The position numbers were made by a program, and so were the translations under genes. Shown in pieces: positions 13,807 through 22,175 of a stretch of DNA of 32,024 nt. Position 1 is the stretch's first letter. Every line of letters begins with the position of its first letter. Location of the stretch: assembly GCF_000423305.1 (NCBI RefSeq), contig NZ_AUHS01000034.1, positions 1-32,024 on the forward strand, given 5' to 3'. Source of the DNA: Legionella moravica DSM 19234. GTDB lineage: Bacteria > Pseudomonadota > Gammaproteobacteria > Legionellales > Legionellaceae. Below the pieces are notes generated by a model. It saw only the letters and a program-made list of their open reading frames with translations. It searched no databases and was not told the DNA's origin.

Positions 13807-14412
13807 GTGAAACTATATTATTACAAAGGTGCCTGCTCTCTGGTTGTTCGCATAATCATGAATGAAATGGGAATAGATTTTCAGGATGAAGAGGTAGATC
13901 TGCGAGCTAAAAAAACAGCGGGCGGAGCGGATTTTCTAGCGATTAATGCCAAAGGTGCCGTACCTGTTTTAGGTCTTGATAACGGTGATGTGATAACGGA
14001 AAATCAGGTTATTTTACAATACCTGACTGACATCACTCCAGGACAGGAGCTATTAGCCCATGTTGGCGACATGAAACGCTATCATACTTTAGAATGGCTG
14101 AATTATGTTTCTACAGAGCTTCATAAAACTCTCGGGATGTTTTTTGTCCCTATGGTTACTGATGAATTTAAATCAAAAATATTAATTCCCATGGCGATGT
14201 TTAAATTAAGGCATGTTGAGCAGCATTTGTCTCGCAATACCTATTTAATGGGCGATCATTTTACGTTACCTGATGCGTATCTATTTGTCGTTTTAATGTG
14301 GGCAAAGAGTTTTAAACTGGATTTTTCTGCCTATCCCAGTTTGACCAAATACATGGAGTACATTCAAAGCAGACCTGCGGTTATGAAGTCTTTAAAACAG
14401 GAAGGGTTTTAG
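13807..14412 (+). CDS. Glutathione S-transferase (beta-class-like)
   Basis: This 201-residue cytoplasmic protein has an N-terminal thioredoxin-fold domain (1-80) and a helical C-terminal domain. MKLYYYKGACSLVVRI carries Cys10, the mixed-disulfide residue of bacterial beta-class enzymes. NAKGAVPVLGLDNG holds the cis-Pro loop and ENQVILQYL the glutathione-binding segment, where the usual Ser of ES is Asn. The C-terminal FTLPDAYLFVVLMW is the N-capping box region. It probably conjugates or reduces electrophiles with glutathione. The GTG at 13807 is chosen because AAAGGA (13795-13800) lies at the right distance; the ORF is open upstream to 13780. It is 18 bp from the next gene and probably forms an operon with it. 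Confidence 0.9.
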   Translation: MKLYYYKGACSLVVRIIMNEMGIDFQDEEVDLRAKKTAGGADFLAINAKGAVPVLGLDNGDVITENQVILQYLTDITPGQELLAHVGDMKRYHTLEWLNYVSTELHKTLGMFFVPMVTDEFKSKILIPMAMFKLRHVEQHLSRNTYLMGDHFTLPDAYLFVVLMWAKSFKLDFSAYPSLTKYMEYIQSRPAVMKSLKQEGF

Positions 14413-14430
14413 GTTAACTCAGGAGCAAGC

Positions 14431-15183
14431 ATGATGTCTCTTAATTTTGATACTCTTTTGTCTTATTGGTCCTTGCCGGCAATAGAGATCAATATCATGG
14501 TGCTGATGAATTTGCTGGGCTCATTAATTCTGGGGTTAATCGTAGGCTATGAGCGCTCTTATCATGGCCGGGCTGCGGGTATGCGCACATACGGATTGGT
14601 GTGTATGGCATCCACTGCTTTGGTGGTTATAGTAGGTTATCCCAATTATTGGTTCGGCGGTTTGCATCCTTCAAGCACGCTTGTTCCTGATGTTGCTCGT
14701 GTTGTGCAGGGGATCGTGACTGGAATTGGATTTCTGGGCGCTGGCGTTATTATGAAGGAAGGCTTTTCTATCAGTGGCTTAACTACCGCTGCTTCCATCT
14801 GGACTGCATCTGCAATAGGAATATTGGTTGGTGTGGGGTTCTACTTCTCTGCAATAGTACTCACCTTTTTGGCTTTATCTATTATGATGTGGGGACTTGG
14901 ACTGGAACAATGGCTTCCTTCACGTCATGCAATTGCTGTGTCGTTAACCTTTAAACCAGGCGTCATTCCCGATAAGGAGGTTATACGGCATATATTACGA
15001 GAATGTGAGTATTCTATGGCTCAGAGTACCATAGCAATCACTTCAGTAAAAAATTCAATTGAGTGGCGTTTTGTTGGCGTCGCATCATCCAAAAAAACGA
15101 CCCGCTCCATACCTGAACTATCACAGGCGCTTCGCAAACTGGATGGCCTGGATAGTTATTATGTCGCATTTGCCAGAAACTAG
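14431..15183 (+). CDS. MgtC/SapB family membrane protein
   Basis: This 250-residue inner-membrane protein has about five hydrophobic segments in the first 165 residues. The family signature GLIVGYERSYHGRAAGMRTY (about 34-53) is complete, followed by ARVVQGIVTGIGFLGAGVIM and GLTTAASIWTASAIGILVG. The C-terminal 85 residues form the soluble ACT-like domain found in longer MgtC proteins. MgtC is needed by several intracellular pathogens for growth in macrophages and at low magnesium, where it affects the F1Fo ATP synthase or membrane potential; it is not itself a proven Mg transporter. The start is ATGATG at 14431 with CAGGAG before it. It overlaps nothing but follows the transferase gene by 18 bp. 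Confidence 0.92.
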   Translation: MMSLNFDTLLSYWSLPAIEINIMVLMNLLGSLILGLIVGYERSYHGRAAGMRTYGLVCMASTALVVIVGYPNYWFGGLHPSSTLVPDVARVVQGIVTGIGFLGAGVIMKEGFSISGLTTAASIWTASAIGILVGVGFYFSAIVLTFLALSIMMWGLGLEQWLPSRHAIAVSLTFKPGVIPDKEVIRHILRECEYSMAQSTIAITSVKNSIEWRFVGVASSKKTTRSIPELSQALRKLDGLDSYYVAFARN

Positions 15184-15215
15184 AGAATTGGTTGGGAGTG
15201 TCGATTCAAGTATTA

Positions 15216-15375
15216 GGGTCTGTTGACAATTTAAGTTTCGACGTCCCGCGACTTGTTCGCGGGATCTAACTCACTCTTTATAAGCGCAATATATTCTTGT
15301 TTTGCGCAAGAGCTATCGATTCCGCGAACAAGTCGCGGAAAGTAGGCTTGAACATAATGAAATGTCAACAGCCCC
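15216..15375. mobile_element. 160-bp MITE-like element with terminal inverted repeats
   Basis: The ends GGGTCTGTTGACA and TGTCAACAGCCCC are inverted, matching at 12 of 13 positions. Inside, TCCCGCGACTTGTTCGCGGGA (15244-15264) and TTCCGCGAACAAGTCGCGGA (15320-15339) are inverted to each other, and each is a hairpin by itself. There is no coding potential. A similar end occurs at 17533-17553. Apart from this element and a promoter, the 15184-15669 gap shows no gene. Confidence 0.7.
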
Positions 15376-15606
15376 TAGTTAACAATTCACTTATTATCGG
15401 AACAAAGCCGTAGCGAGGATAGTGTACAAAAGAGAGATTGCTTCAGGAACAAGCGATGCGATGAATGGGATAGAGAGGAATAGTCAACAGGACCAGGGTA
15501 CATAAAATCAAAACTGTGTGGGATGAACGCTTATGAATATGCCTATGTGTATTAATTGAATACATGTTATAATGATTTTTTATCATCTGCTTGTTTGACA
15601 GAAATG

Positions 15607-15635
15607 TTGAATCGTAAAACTATCTGTATTATAAA
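15607..15635 (+). promoter_or_regulatory. Sigma-70-like promoter of the lipase-like effector gene
   Basis: TTGAAT (15607-15612), a 17-bp spacer and TATAAA (15630-15635) predict a start about 25-30 bp upstream of the ATG at 15670. The inverted pentamers CTATC / GATAG flank the -10 box and could be a small operator. Confidence 0.5.
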
Positions 15636-15669
15636 CGATAGATATTTCTAATTCATCTGGAGTTTTAGA

Positions 15670-17433
15670 ATGCCCATTAAAGATTCATTTAAAGGTGGTT
15701 TGAACTTAAACTTCTTACCCAGTTCAGAGTTTGAATCTTTGGAGAATAATGATAAGCAACAACGCTCCGGGATTATCGGACGTAATGTCTTACGTTTACT
15801 GATGATGGGATGGCCAAAATCATGGACTGAATTAATCACATGGCATACTTTAAGTGCGGTTTTTATTGAACATGATCATGCATTATTGAAAGAATTTCGC
15901 GCTGCTTTTCAGCAGGGATTTGAAAACATATACGCCCAACTTAAAGGTCGAACCCTGGATGCAAAGCAAAGTGAACAGGTACAATTGTATTTAAGCAACT
16001 GTTTGTGCCATTTGCCTTATTCTGATCTGACTCCTTTTGAATCCATCAAAATTCCTCAGTGTGTGAACGGGGAATGGGAGCTTGTTGAATATTCTGTTAA
16101 TCCAATCGAATTGACTGATGATAATCAATATACAGTCAGAAAGACAGATCGTGTTTTTGCTTATGGTATAGAGCCTATAATCAATAAAAATGCGGAATCG
16201 CATTTAATTTTTATGGGTACAAATTATCCAACTGGCCAAGGATTTCTGCCTCAAATCGTTACTGATTTTGAAGCTTTTGAGACCGTCGGAAGTTCGTTGT
16301 ATCTGAGTGGGCGTCAACGAATTAAGGATTGGTTGTCCAGACAAAAAGACAAAGTGCATGTTTGCGGTGCAAGCCTTGGCGGTTCACTAGGTTTGCTTCT
16401 GGCTGTTGATTTGGGCGAACATCTGTCTCGGGTTGATGCGTTAAATCCAGCAGGTTTGCATCATCTTGAGCCAAAGAGCAAGTACGATCAATGGGAGAAA
16501 TTGACTTCAAAACCTCCCGTCATTATCCAACAGCAGGGAGATGATCCGGTTTCATTATTAGGGTTGTGGAAATCCGATTGGGAAATTCTGCATGTATCAC
16601 CGCCACCAGAAAAAAAAGGTCCTAATCCATTCTGCGATCATTTTATGAATTACGCTGGATTTGCGGATACTGTATTTACTTATATGGATCCGGAACAGCA
16701 AAATGCAAAGAGAAAGACCCGTAATTTATTATTTTATTCAATAGGGCGAAGTGTCGTTTATTATCTTATGATAAGTCCTTATACACATATTCTTCGACCA
16801 GCATGGTATTATACTAAGGACGCCATAAAGTCAGCATCTTTAATATTCTTGGCAGTGCTAGCTGGAGCTGGGGTATTAATTGGTTTGGCCATTACTGGAA
16901 TTCTGCCTCCCTTGTTGTTTATCGGGGCTACTGCAGTGTTTGCTATTCTAAGCAGTTTATTTTTGATTCCTGCTGTTATGAATGCCATTCTTTCGAATCA
17001 AACAAGCCTTGCACAAGATACGGACAACCAAATAAATTACGCTCAAATACATGATCCTGCTTTACCCAGAAACCCTGAAATGGATTTATACAATAAAGAA
17101 CATCAAATTGAGGTGAATTTAACTTATAAAGAACTGCATGCATATTATAAAGCGATGCGCGTGCTGGTGAAACAAAAAGACTTCATACCTGCTGACGATC
17201 TCAAAATGATTAAGGGTACTGAGGTATCAAAAAGACAGTGCTTGATGGATAGCCAGAAGCCAGAAAATGAAGAACGTGTTGTAACTCTTAAAACAACGAA
17301 AGCTAAAGCCGTGCAGATTAAGCATACTTTAACATTCATCGACCAATTAGGTTTTGAAAATGATAAAGAACTTAAGAAGGCTTTGGATTTGGAATACAGG
17401 CATTATACTCAAGGGAAGATCAATAGTATTTGA
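15670..17433 (+). CDS. Lipase-like alpha/beta hydrolase with two membrane segments, putative Dot/Icm effector
   Basis: This 587-residue protein has no signal peptide. The segment HLIFMGTNYPTGQGF (about 178-192) leads to VCGASLGGSLGLLL, a GxSxG nucleophile elbow with Ser235. Asp292 (QQGDDPVS) and His324 (FCDHFMNYAG) are in the correct order and spacing for a catalytic triad. Two hydrophobic segments follow at about 388-410 and 415-440, then a basic, charged tail (445-587). The layout suggests a membrane-anchored lipase or esterase. Cytoplasmic synthesis, size and an orphan tail are typical of Legionella effectors. Its position two genes from the NTPDase fits lpg1907, which I recall as a translocated Dot/Icm substrate; this rests on memory of gene order. 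Substrate unknown. Confidence 0.7.
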   Translation: MPIKDSFKGGLNLNFLPSSEFESLENNDKQQRSGIIGRNVLRLLMMGWPKSWTELITWHTLSAVFIEHDHALLKEFRAAFQQGFENIYAQLKGRTLDAKQSEQVQLYLSNCLCHLPYSDLTPFESIKIPQCVNGEWELVEYSVNPIELTDDNQYTVRKTDRVFAYGIEPIINKNAESHLIFMGTNYPTGQGFLPQIVTDFEAFETVGSSLYLSGRQRIKDWLSRQKDKVHVCGASLGGSLGLLLAVDLGEHLSRVDALNPAGLHHLEPKSKYDQWEKLTSKPPVIIQQQGDDPVSLLGLWKSDWEILHVSPPPEKKGPNPFCDHFMNYAGFADTVFTYMDPEQQNAKRKTRNLLFYSIGRSVVYYLMISPYTHILRPAWYYTKDAIKSASLIFLAVLAGAGVLIGLAITGILPPLLFIGATAVFAILSSLFLIPAVMNAILSNQTSLAQDTDNQINYAQIHDPALPRNPEMDLYNKEHQIEVNLTYKELHAYYKAMRVLVKQKDFIPADDLKMIKGTEVSKRQCLMDSQKPENEERVVTLKTTKAKAVQIKHTLTFIDQLGFENDKELKKALDLEYRHYTQGKINSI

Positions 17434-17532
17434 TCTGTCCTTTTGACTGTTCTGGATAGTAGTAGGTGTTTCAAGTGTTGTTTCATTCGCAATTTGCTAA
17501 TTATTTTATTAAAATAGTGCCATTTTAGTATA

Positions 17533-17553
17533 GGGCTTGTTGACCGTTTCGAC
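17533..17553 (+). repeat. Single end of the MITE-like family
   Basis: GGGCTTGTTGACCGTTTCGA resembles the left end of the element at 15216 (GGGTCTGTTGACA, then TTTCGAC). No matching right end is seen before epmC. Confidence 0.4.
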
Positions 17554-17672
17554 TTTGCCCACTTCAGATTTATTCTCAAAATACCCTCACTTATTATAAG
17601 TCATCCTCGTGAATACGGGGATCCATGAAAAAATGTGGTTTTGGGTAGAACTCTGTTTTCGTGAGGAACATC

Positions 17673-18206
17673 ATGCATTGTTACCAGGATTTGATTGCTA
17701 TATTTGATGAGTGTTTTGCCAATTCATACAATACCCGATTGGTAAGAGGTGATGATGAGCCTATTTACCTTCCTGCTGATGAGGTGCGTACGTATAATGC
17801 TTTATATTTTGCTCATGGCTTTTACAGCAGTGCATTGCATGAGTGCTCTCATTGGTTAATTGCAGGCGAGGAGCGTCGTAAACTGATTGATTTTGGATAT
17901 TGGTATATGCCTGATGGGCGCAATGCAGAGCAACAGGCATTGTTTCAACAAGTTGAAGTGAAGCCACAGGCCATCGAGTGGATCCTTTCAGTTGCGGCAG
18001 GTCATAAATTTCGCGTCAGTGTTGATAATCTTAATGGTGTGGAATCGGATACAGACTCATTCAAAACAGCAGTTCATTCTCAAGTCATGCATTATTGTTC
18101 TAAAGGACTTCCTGATCGCGCCGAACAGTTTCGTAGAGCGCTGTGCACTTTTTATAAACGTCCGCTTGAATTAAAGCCAGAAAATTTTGTGATCTCCGAG
18201 CTTTAA
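17673..18206 (+). CDS. epmC: Elongation factor P hydroxylase
   Basis: This 177-residue protein of the YfcM/EpmC family hydroxylates the beta-lysylated lysine of EF-P after EpmA and EpmB have acted. The metal-site motif is LHECSHWLIAG with His56 and His60, preceded by the conserved YNALYFAHGFYSSA. The acidic C-terminal half with GLPDRAEQFRRAL is also typical. Length matches the E. coli protein. The ATG at 17673 is preferred over the GTG at 17661 because GAGGA (17662-17666) serves as its ribosome site. It stands downstream of the lipase-like gene but after a 239-bp gap with repeat fragments, so it probably has its own promoter. It converges on the NTPDase gene. Confidence 0.93.
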   Translation: MHCYQDLIAIFDECFANSYNTRLVRGDDEPIYLPADEVRTYNALYFAHGFYSSALHECSHWLIAGEERRKLIDFGYWYMPDGRNAEQQALFQQVEVKPQAIEWILSVAAGHKFRVSVDNLNGVESDTDSFKTAVHSQVMHYCSKGLPDRAEQFRRALCTFYKRPLELKPENFVISEL

Positions 18207-18226
18207 TTCAGTTTTCGATTTCTTGT

Positions 18227-19366
18227 TTAATGATGTAAGACTACGCCTAAAGTCCAATCCAGATTTTGATCTGGTGGGATGTAATTTATGGATTGATCGG
18301 CGACGATGCCATAACCATCAACCATCAGGGCATAATAATAAGCAGAAAAAAGACAATATTGGTAAACGTACTCATCATCAGGAAATTGAGAATTGAGTGA
18401 ATCCCATTGCTGATGACACACCTGGCTGTCAGCTTGTTGAAGCAGATTCTGATTAGTTAATTTGCTGTTTTTAAAGTGAAATAAACTGCTGTCAGCCAGA
18501 TTGGAGATGCCACCGATGGAGTACCATGAGTCAACTGGGTTGGCTTCAAGCAAAGGCTGAATGACATTGTTTACTTTATGCACTTCAGTCATTAACCGGG
18601 ATACTTCTTGTTCGCATGCTGAAGCATTACCTTGTCCTGACTCTCCATCTGGCAGTGGGTAGTTGTTTGAAAAACAGGAGGCTGAATTTAAAAATTGGTG
18701 CGCCACTTCAGTCTGTCCCAGTCCTAAAAAGCTCTGGACATAAAGCGTGTGATGTTGGCCGTACAGATCTACGTCAACTTGAGATCGAGTGCCAATTTCT
18801 GAATTTTCTTGAATAGGGAAAACAATTTGTACTGAGGCGCCTCCCATATCCATTACACCTACAGTAGATCCTTTTTGAGATTTTTGCAGGGTCCCCAAAT
18901 GATAATTAACCGAGAGCCAATCGTATAAGGCTTCATCATTTCCGGTAATAGTTTTAGCGTCAACAAGCTGCCATTGAGATTGTTGAGCGAACCAACGTTG
19001 CAATTCATCGTAATATTTTTTTTGTTTTGATACTGGAAGTAGTCTCATGCCTGCTGTGGCATAAAAATAAACTGGAATCTGTTTATTGGGGGCACCAGAT
19101 AGGAGAGTGGTCAAATAAGCATCTATTGTGTTTGCATTGGGTTCTATAGTCGCAAAACCGGGTCTGATTTTTTTATTCCAGATTTCGTTAATATTGACCG
19201 GAGAGTGTGTTTTGTCGAGATCATATGAGTAAACATGCAATCGGGATCCCGTACTTCCTGCATCGATTACAGCAATACATTGATGATCAGTACACGAATT
19301 ATCAGCGGGATAAACAGGAGAGGATACAACTATAAAACTAGCAATAATGACCAAAAAACGGAACAT
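18227..19366 (-). CDS. Secreted NTPDase (GDA1/CD39 family apyrase)
   Basis: This 379-residue secreted enzyme has the signal peptide MFRFLVIIASFIVVSSPVYP. All five apyrase conserved regions are visible: VIDAGSTGSR, YFYATAGMRLLP, TGNDEALYDWLSVNY, VGVMDMGGASVQIVF and WYSIGGISNLAD. It hydrolyses nucleoside tri- and diphosphates, in the periplasm or outside the cell. Such enzymes are mainly eukaryotic; the L. pneumophila orthologue Lpg1905 is a known virulence factor needed for full intracellular replication. This copy is clearly similar but not identical to my memory of Lpg1905. The start at 19366 is chosen because it begins the signal peptide; an upstream ATG at 19423 would add 19 residues in front of it. 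At least six Cys could form disulfides. Confidence 0.95.
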   Translation of the reverse strand: MFRFLVIIASFIVVSSPVYPADNSCTDHQCIAVIDAGSTGSRLHVYSYDLDKTHSPVNINEIWNKKIRPGFATIEPNANTIDAYLTTLLSGAPNKQIPVYFYATAGMRLLPVSKQKKYYDELQRWFAQQSQWQLVDAKTITGNDEALYDWLSVNYHLGTLQKSQKGSTVGVMDMGGASVQIVFPIQENSEIGTRSQVDVDLYGQHHTLYVQSFLGLGQTEVAHQFLNSASCFSNNYPLPDGESGQGNASACEQEVSRLMTEVHKVNNVIQPLLEANPVDSWYSIGGISNLADSSLFHFKNSKLTNQNLLQQADSQVCHQQWDSLNSQFPDDEYVYQYCLFSAYYYALMVDGYGIVADQSINYIPPDQNLDWTLGVVLHH

Positions 19367-19668
19367 AGGATAACCCTCAGTCCAAGGTGCCCGTATGATA
19401 CATTGTGTATATTTTGCTGTCAATAATGAAATCGTTGTTATCGGCCAGAAGATTCAATATTTTTATTTGACTTAATAATTTACTTTATAGTTTAAAAATA
19501 GTACATTGTCGGTTTTATAGTATTTTATCAATAACCTTAATCGCTGGATCATCCTGGGATAGTCACCATACCGTAATCAGGAGATCGTTCAACTCGAGCA
19601 AGATGACGTTTTGGGGTATTGAGCAGATACTTTTTATATTGAACGTACACATTTTCCAGGCATTAATC

Positions 19669-20586
19669 ATGAAGTCGCAAGAGCAAAAAGGATCCTTATA
19701 CGCCATATTATCGGGTTTTTTGTATGGATTTATTGGTTATTTTGGACTCAGTGCCATGAACGGTAATTTATCAGCCGAAACGATGTTGTTCTGGCGTTTT
19801 TTAATATCCAGTATTCTGATTTTAATTCTATTAATTCCTCAATTTAAAAGCATGAATGATTCCTTCAGATCTCTGTTTATCGCGTTTGTAGGTGGTGCTT
19901 TGTATTATGGGGTATCAACACTTTTATATTTTTATTCCTCTCAGTATATAGGTTCCGGTTTGGCAATGGTTATATTTTTTACTTATCCGGTAATGATCCT
20001 GCTGCTGAATTTTTTCGTTTACGGACAACCCATACCTTCAATCTATTATCTGGCGACTTTTATTATCCTGATGGGCATGATGCTCTTGGTTGATATGAGT
20101 AAAGCAGCTTTTGATTTGGTCGGCATCTGCCTTGGACTTATTTCCGCTTTTTTTTATGCTTGCTACATCACTACCAGTAAGCGAAATAAAATTTCTCCCA
20201 CAGTCTCAACTCTGATGGTCTGTTTAGGATGTATGATGACCAGCTTTATTGTGGCTTCATGGGGCCATACGTTGTCAATGCCTGCTTCAGCAACAGTGTG
20301 GATTAATTTGTTTGGAATTGGAGTGATTGCTACCGTTATTCCTATTCTTTTGATGCTGCACAGCCTGAAATACATCAGCTCTGAAAAAGCTTCGATTTTG
20401 TCTGTTCTTGAACCCGTGTTTGTGGTGATTTTTGGTGTTCTTTTATTAGGAGAAGAATTAAAATCATGGCATGCACTGGGAATTGTTTTTGTGTTGGCAG
20501 GGGCTTTAATCACACTGTACAGTCATCGAATCAATCTGGGGCAATTAAAATACTGGTTAATCAATAAATTACGTGCTGAGCAATAG
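19669..20586 (+). CDS. EamA/DMT-superfamily transporter
   Basis: This 305-residue inner-membrane protein has about ten hydrophobic helices in two EamA repeats (about 10-145 and 155-295). Typical marks are GSLYAILSGFLYGFIGYFGL, the AETMLFWRFLISS segment in the first repeat and SEKASILSVLEPVFVVIFG with GEEL in the second. Family members export or import amino acids, nucleotides or other metabolites; the substrate cannot be deduced. The ATG at 19669 is preferred over that at 19603 because it begins just before the first helix with CCAGG upstream. The gene is divergent from the NTPDase and converges on the alpha/beta hydrolase gene. The 245-bp divergent gap shows no special element. Confidence 0.88.
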   Translation: MKSQEQKGSLYAILSGFLYGFIGYFGLSAMNGNLSAETMLFWRFLISSILILILLIPQFKSMNDSFRSLFIAFVGGALYYGVSTLLYFYSSQYIGSGLAMVIFFTYPVMILLLNFFVYGQPIPSIYYLATFIILMGMMLLVDMSKAAFDLVGICLGLISAFFYACYITTSKRNKISPTVSTLMVCLGCMMTSFIVASWGHTLSMPASATVWINLFGIGVIATVIPILLMLHSLKYISSEKASILSVLEPVFVVIFGVLLLGEELKSWHALGIVFVLAGALITLYSHRINLGQLKYWLINKLRAEQ

Positions 20587-20634
20587 ATATCTGTTATTTT
20601 TGCTTTGCAGATGTAGTGTTTTTTTACTGAATGG

Positions 20635-21558
20635 TTAGTGAGTTGATGTTAGCCAGTTCATTATGGTTTCATGTTCTGTAATATTTAACAGTGCAGGCGC
20701 ATGTCCTGCGTCTTCTATCTCAAAAACATCCACTTTATTGTGGCTTCGTTGCATTCTTTTGATGATTTCCGGGGTTAATAAATCCGAATGAGCTCCGTGG
20801 ATAACCAGAACGGGACAGCGTACCTTTTGCCAAACAGACCAAAGATCGATGTCATAAAAGATACCTTCCATCGCCTTATGCGGATGATGAAAAAATTCGG
20901 ACATGACTTGAAAGGTTGATTTTGGATTTTTTATCCCTGGATCAACCTTGGCTATGAAACGGCCCGGAGTGATTTCCTCGACACTGCGTGCGGTAAACTC
21001 TTCCCATTGTTTGTCTGTCAATGAGCCAAATCCAGTGAAATTCGTTTTATAGAATTGTGTTGCTTCCTCAATGCTTTTAAACTCAGGTTCTTTTCCCGCA
21101 TACTTAGCAAGTCTGCGTAATCCAAAGATGGGAACTTGCGGACCTATATCGTTAAGAACCAGACGCTGAATTGGAGAGTGGGGCAATGCGGCCAGCATCA
21201 TTCCTATCAGCCCACCCATAGATGTACCTATCCAATCAAACTGTTGAGCTTGTGTTCTGGCAATCAGTGTATTCATGTCGGAAAGATATTGGGTAAAATT
21301 GTAATGCTTTGAGTTTTTAAACCAGGAACTGTCACCGCGACCTACGACATCAGGGCAAAACACATGACGTCCATTCATGCTGAGATAGTATGCCAACGCA
21401 TCAAAATCATGAGAATTACGGGTGTATCCATGGACGCAGATTACGGTAGGGAGTTCCAAATCCGAAGTTCCCCATTCGGTGTAAGCTACATTATGGAATC
21501 CCTCATCAGATATTCCAAGAAATCCGTGTTTTTTCATGGTGTTTTGGTTAAATTTCAC
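20635..21558 (-). CDS. Alpha/beta hydrolase
   Basis: This 307-residue cytoplasmic protein has the alpha/beta-hydrolase fold. VICVHGYTRNSHDFDAL (39-55) gives the oxyanion region, FDWIGTSMGGLIGMML the nucleophile Ser113, VIHGAHSDLLTPEII the acid (Asp at about 259) and EIEDAGHAPALL the catalytic His286. The cap between about 140 and 230 is moderate in size. It resembles esterase or meta-cleavage-product hydrolase-like enzymes; the substrate is unknown. The frame opens with GTG at 21558 and an alternative ATG at 21537; neither has a strong ribosome site. The small Cys-rich peptide gene ends only 11 bp upstream, so this gene probably depends on transcription, and perhaps translation, from it. Confidence 0.88.
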   Translation of the reverse strand: MKFNQNTMKKHGFLGISDEGFHNVAYTEWGTSDLELPTVICVHGYTRNSHDFDALAYYLSMNGRHVFCPDVVGRGDSSWFKNSKHYNFTQYLSDMNTLIARTQAQQFDWIGTSMGGLIGMMLAALPHSPIQRLVLNDIGPQVPIFGLRRLAKYAGKEPEFKSIEEATQFYKTNFTGFGSLTDKQWEEFTARSVEEITPGRFIAKVDPGIKNPKSTFQVMSEFFHHPHKAMEGIFYDIDLWSVWQKVRCPVLVIHGAHSDLLTPEIIKRMQRSHNKVDVFEIEDAGHAPALLNITEHETIMNWLTSTH

Positions 21559-21569
21559 TTAGAGTGTCT

Positions 21570-21698
21570 TTAATACCAATTGCCATAACTGTCTGAGCCG
21601 CAACAACTGTTATAATTGGTTCCACAGCAGTTACTGGAACAGCTTGCGCCTAATGCAGAGATTGAAACAATTATTAAGGCCAGTATTATTTTTTTCAT
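21570..21698 (-). CDS. Small Cys-rich secreted peptide (42 residues)
   Basis: This ORF reads MKKIILALIIVSISALGASC followed by SSNCCGTNYNSCCGSDSYGNWY. The first 18 residues are a convincing signal peptide. The mature part would have about 24 residues with five Cys, including two CC pairs, and is rich in Gly, Asn, Ser and Tyr. A good ribosome site (AAGGATAGG) precedes the ATG, and a plausible promoter lies at 21728-21757. Cleavage after ALGA by signal peptidase I fits better than a lipobox. I do not recognise a family. Possibilities are a metal-binding peptide, a disulfide-rich toxin-like peptide or a small envelope component. It sits directly upstream of the alpha/beta hydrolase gene. Confidence 0.65.
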   Translation of the reverse strand: MKKIILALIIVSISALGASCSSNCCGTNYNSCCGSDSYGNWY

Positions 21699-21727
21699 CG
21701 CCTATCCTTGCTTGTTTGTGTATTTTA

Positions 21728-21757
21728 AATATACGACATGATTTATAAATTTTCCAA
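21728..21757 (-). promoter_or_regulatory. Sigma-70-like promoter upstream of the Cys-rich peptide
   Basis: On the minus strand TTGGAA (21752-21757), an 18-bp spacer and TATATT (21728-21733) stand about 30 bp upstream of the ATG at 21698. Confidence 0.45.
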
Positions 21758-21852
21758 TGGATTGGTATTTTGTCACTTTGCTGGGTGCATCCGACTAACT
21801 ACGAATTGTCTACATCTCTTCGAAAAACCAGCCAGGATCCACTTTCTGGATA

Positions 21853-21878
21853 CCTCGATCCACGTCGCGGGAATTCGG
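21853..21878 (+). repeat. Single arm of the GCGGGAATTCGG repeat family
   Basis: CCTCGATCCACGTCGCGGGA and the following ATTCGG match the arm consensus seen at 10993-11022 and 27903-27930. The partner arm is absent here. Confidence 0.45.
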
Positions 21879-21898
21879 TTTAGAAGGTAATTAAGTAG

Positions 21899-22044
21899 CC
21901 TGGTTGCACGCAAATCTGACTTTTCTCCAAGATTCCATATTTGTGACTAAGAGTCAGTTGCTCGCAACCAGGATTTTATGTGCAAAGTATAAACTTTTAT
22001 TTAGAAGTTTGAGAATCCATGAGCCTATTTGCGAGCAAACAGGC
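21899..22044. repeat. Two strong stem-loops in an intergenic gap
   Basis: Stem-loop 1 (21899-21972) pairs CCTGGTTGC-N2-GCAA with TTGC-N2-GCAACCAGG and adds TCTGAC/GTCA closer to the loop. Stem-loop 2 (22023-22044) is GCCT-A-TTTGC-GA-GCAAA-C-AGGC. Both share the TTGC ... GCAA theme. The 21699-22175 gap contains no ORF of note beyond these and a repeat arm. They could be part of a small RNA or dispersed palindromes. Confidence 0.6.
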
Positions 22045-22175
22045 TTGTATCTTTAATGTGTAAGCAAAAAAGCTTAATCTCAAGGGCACTTGGGATGGGG
22101 GTACATGTGGTATTTTGAATTTTCACAGTAATACAAGAGCCGTCTATAATAGCTACCCAGTGAAAATGGATACAA

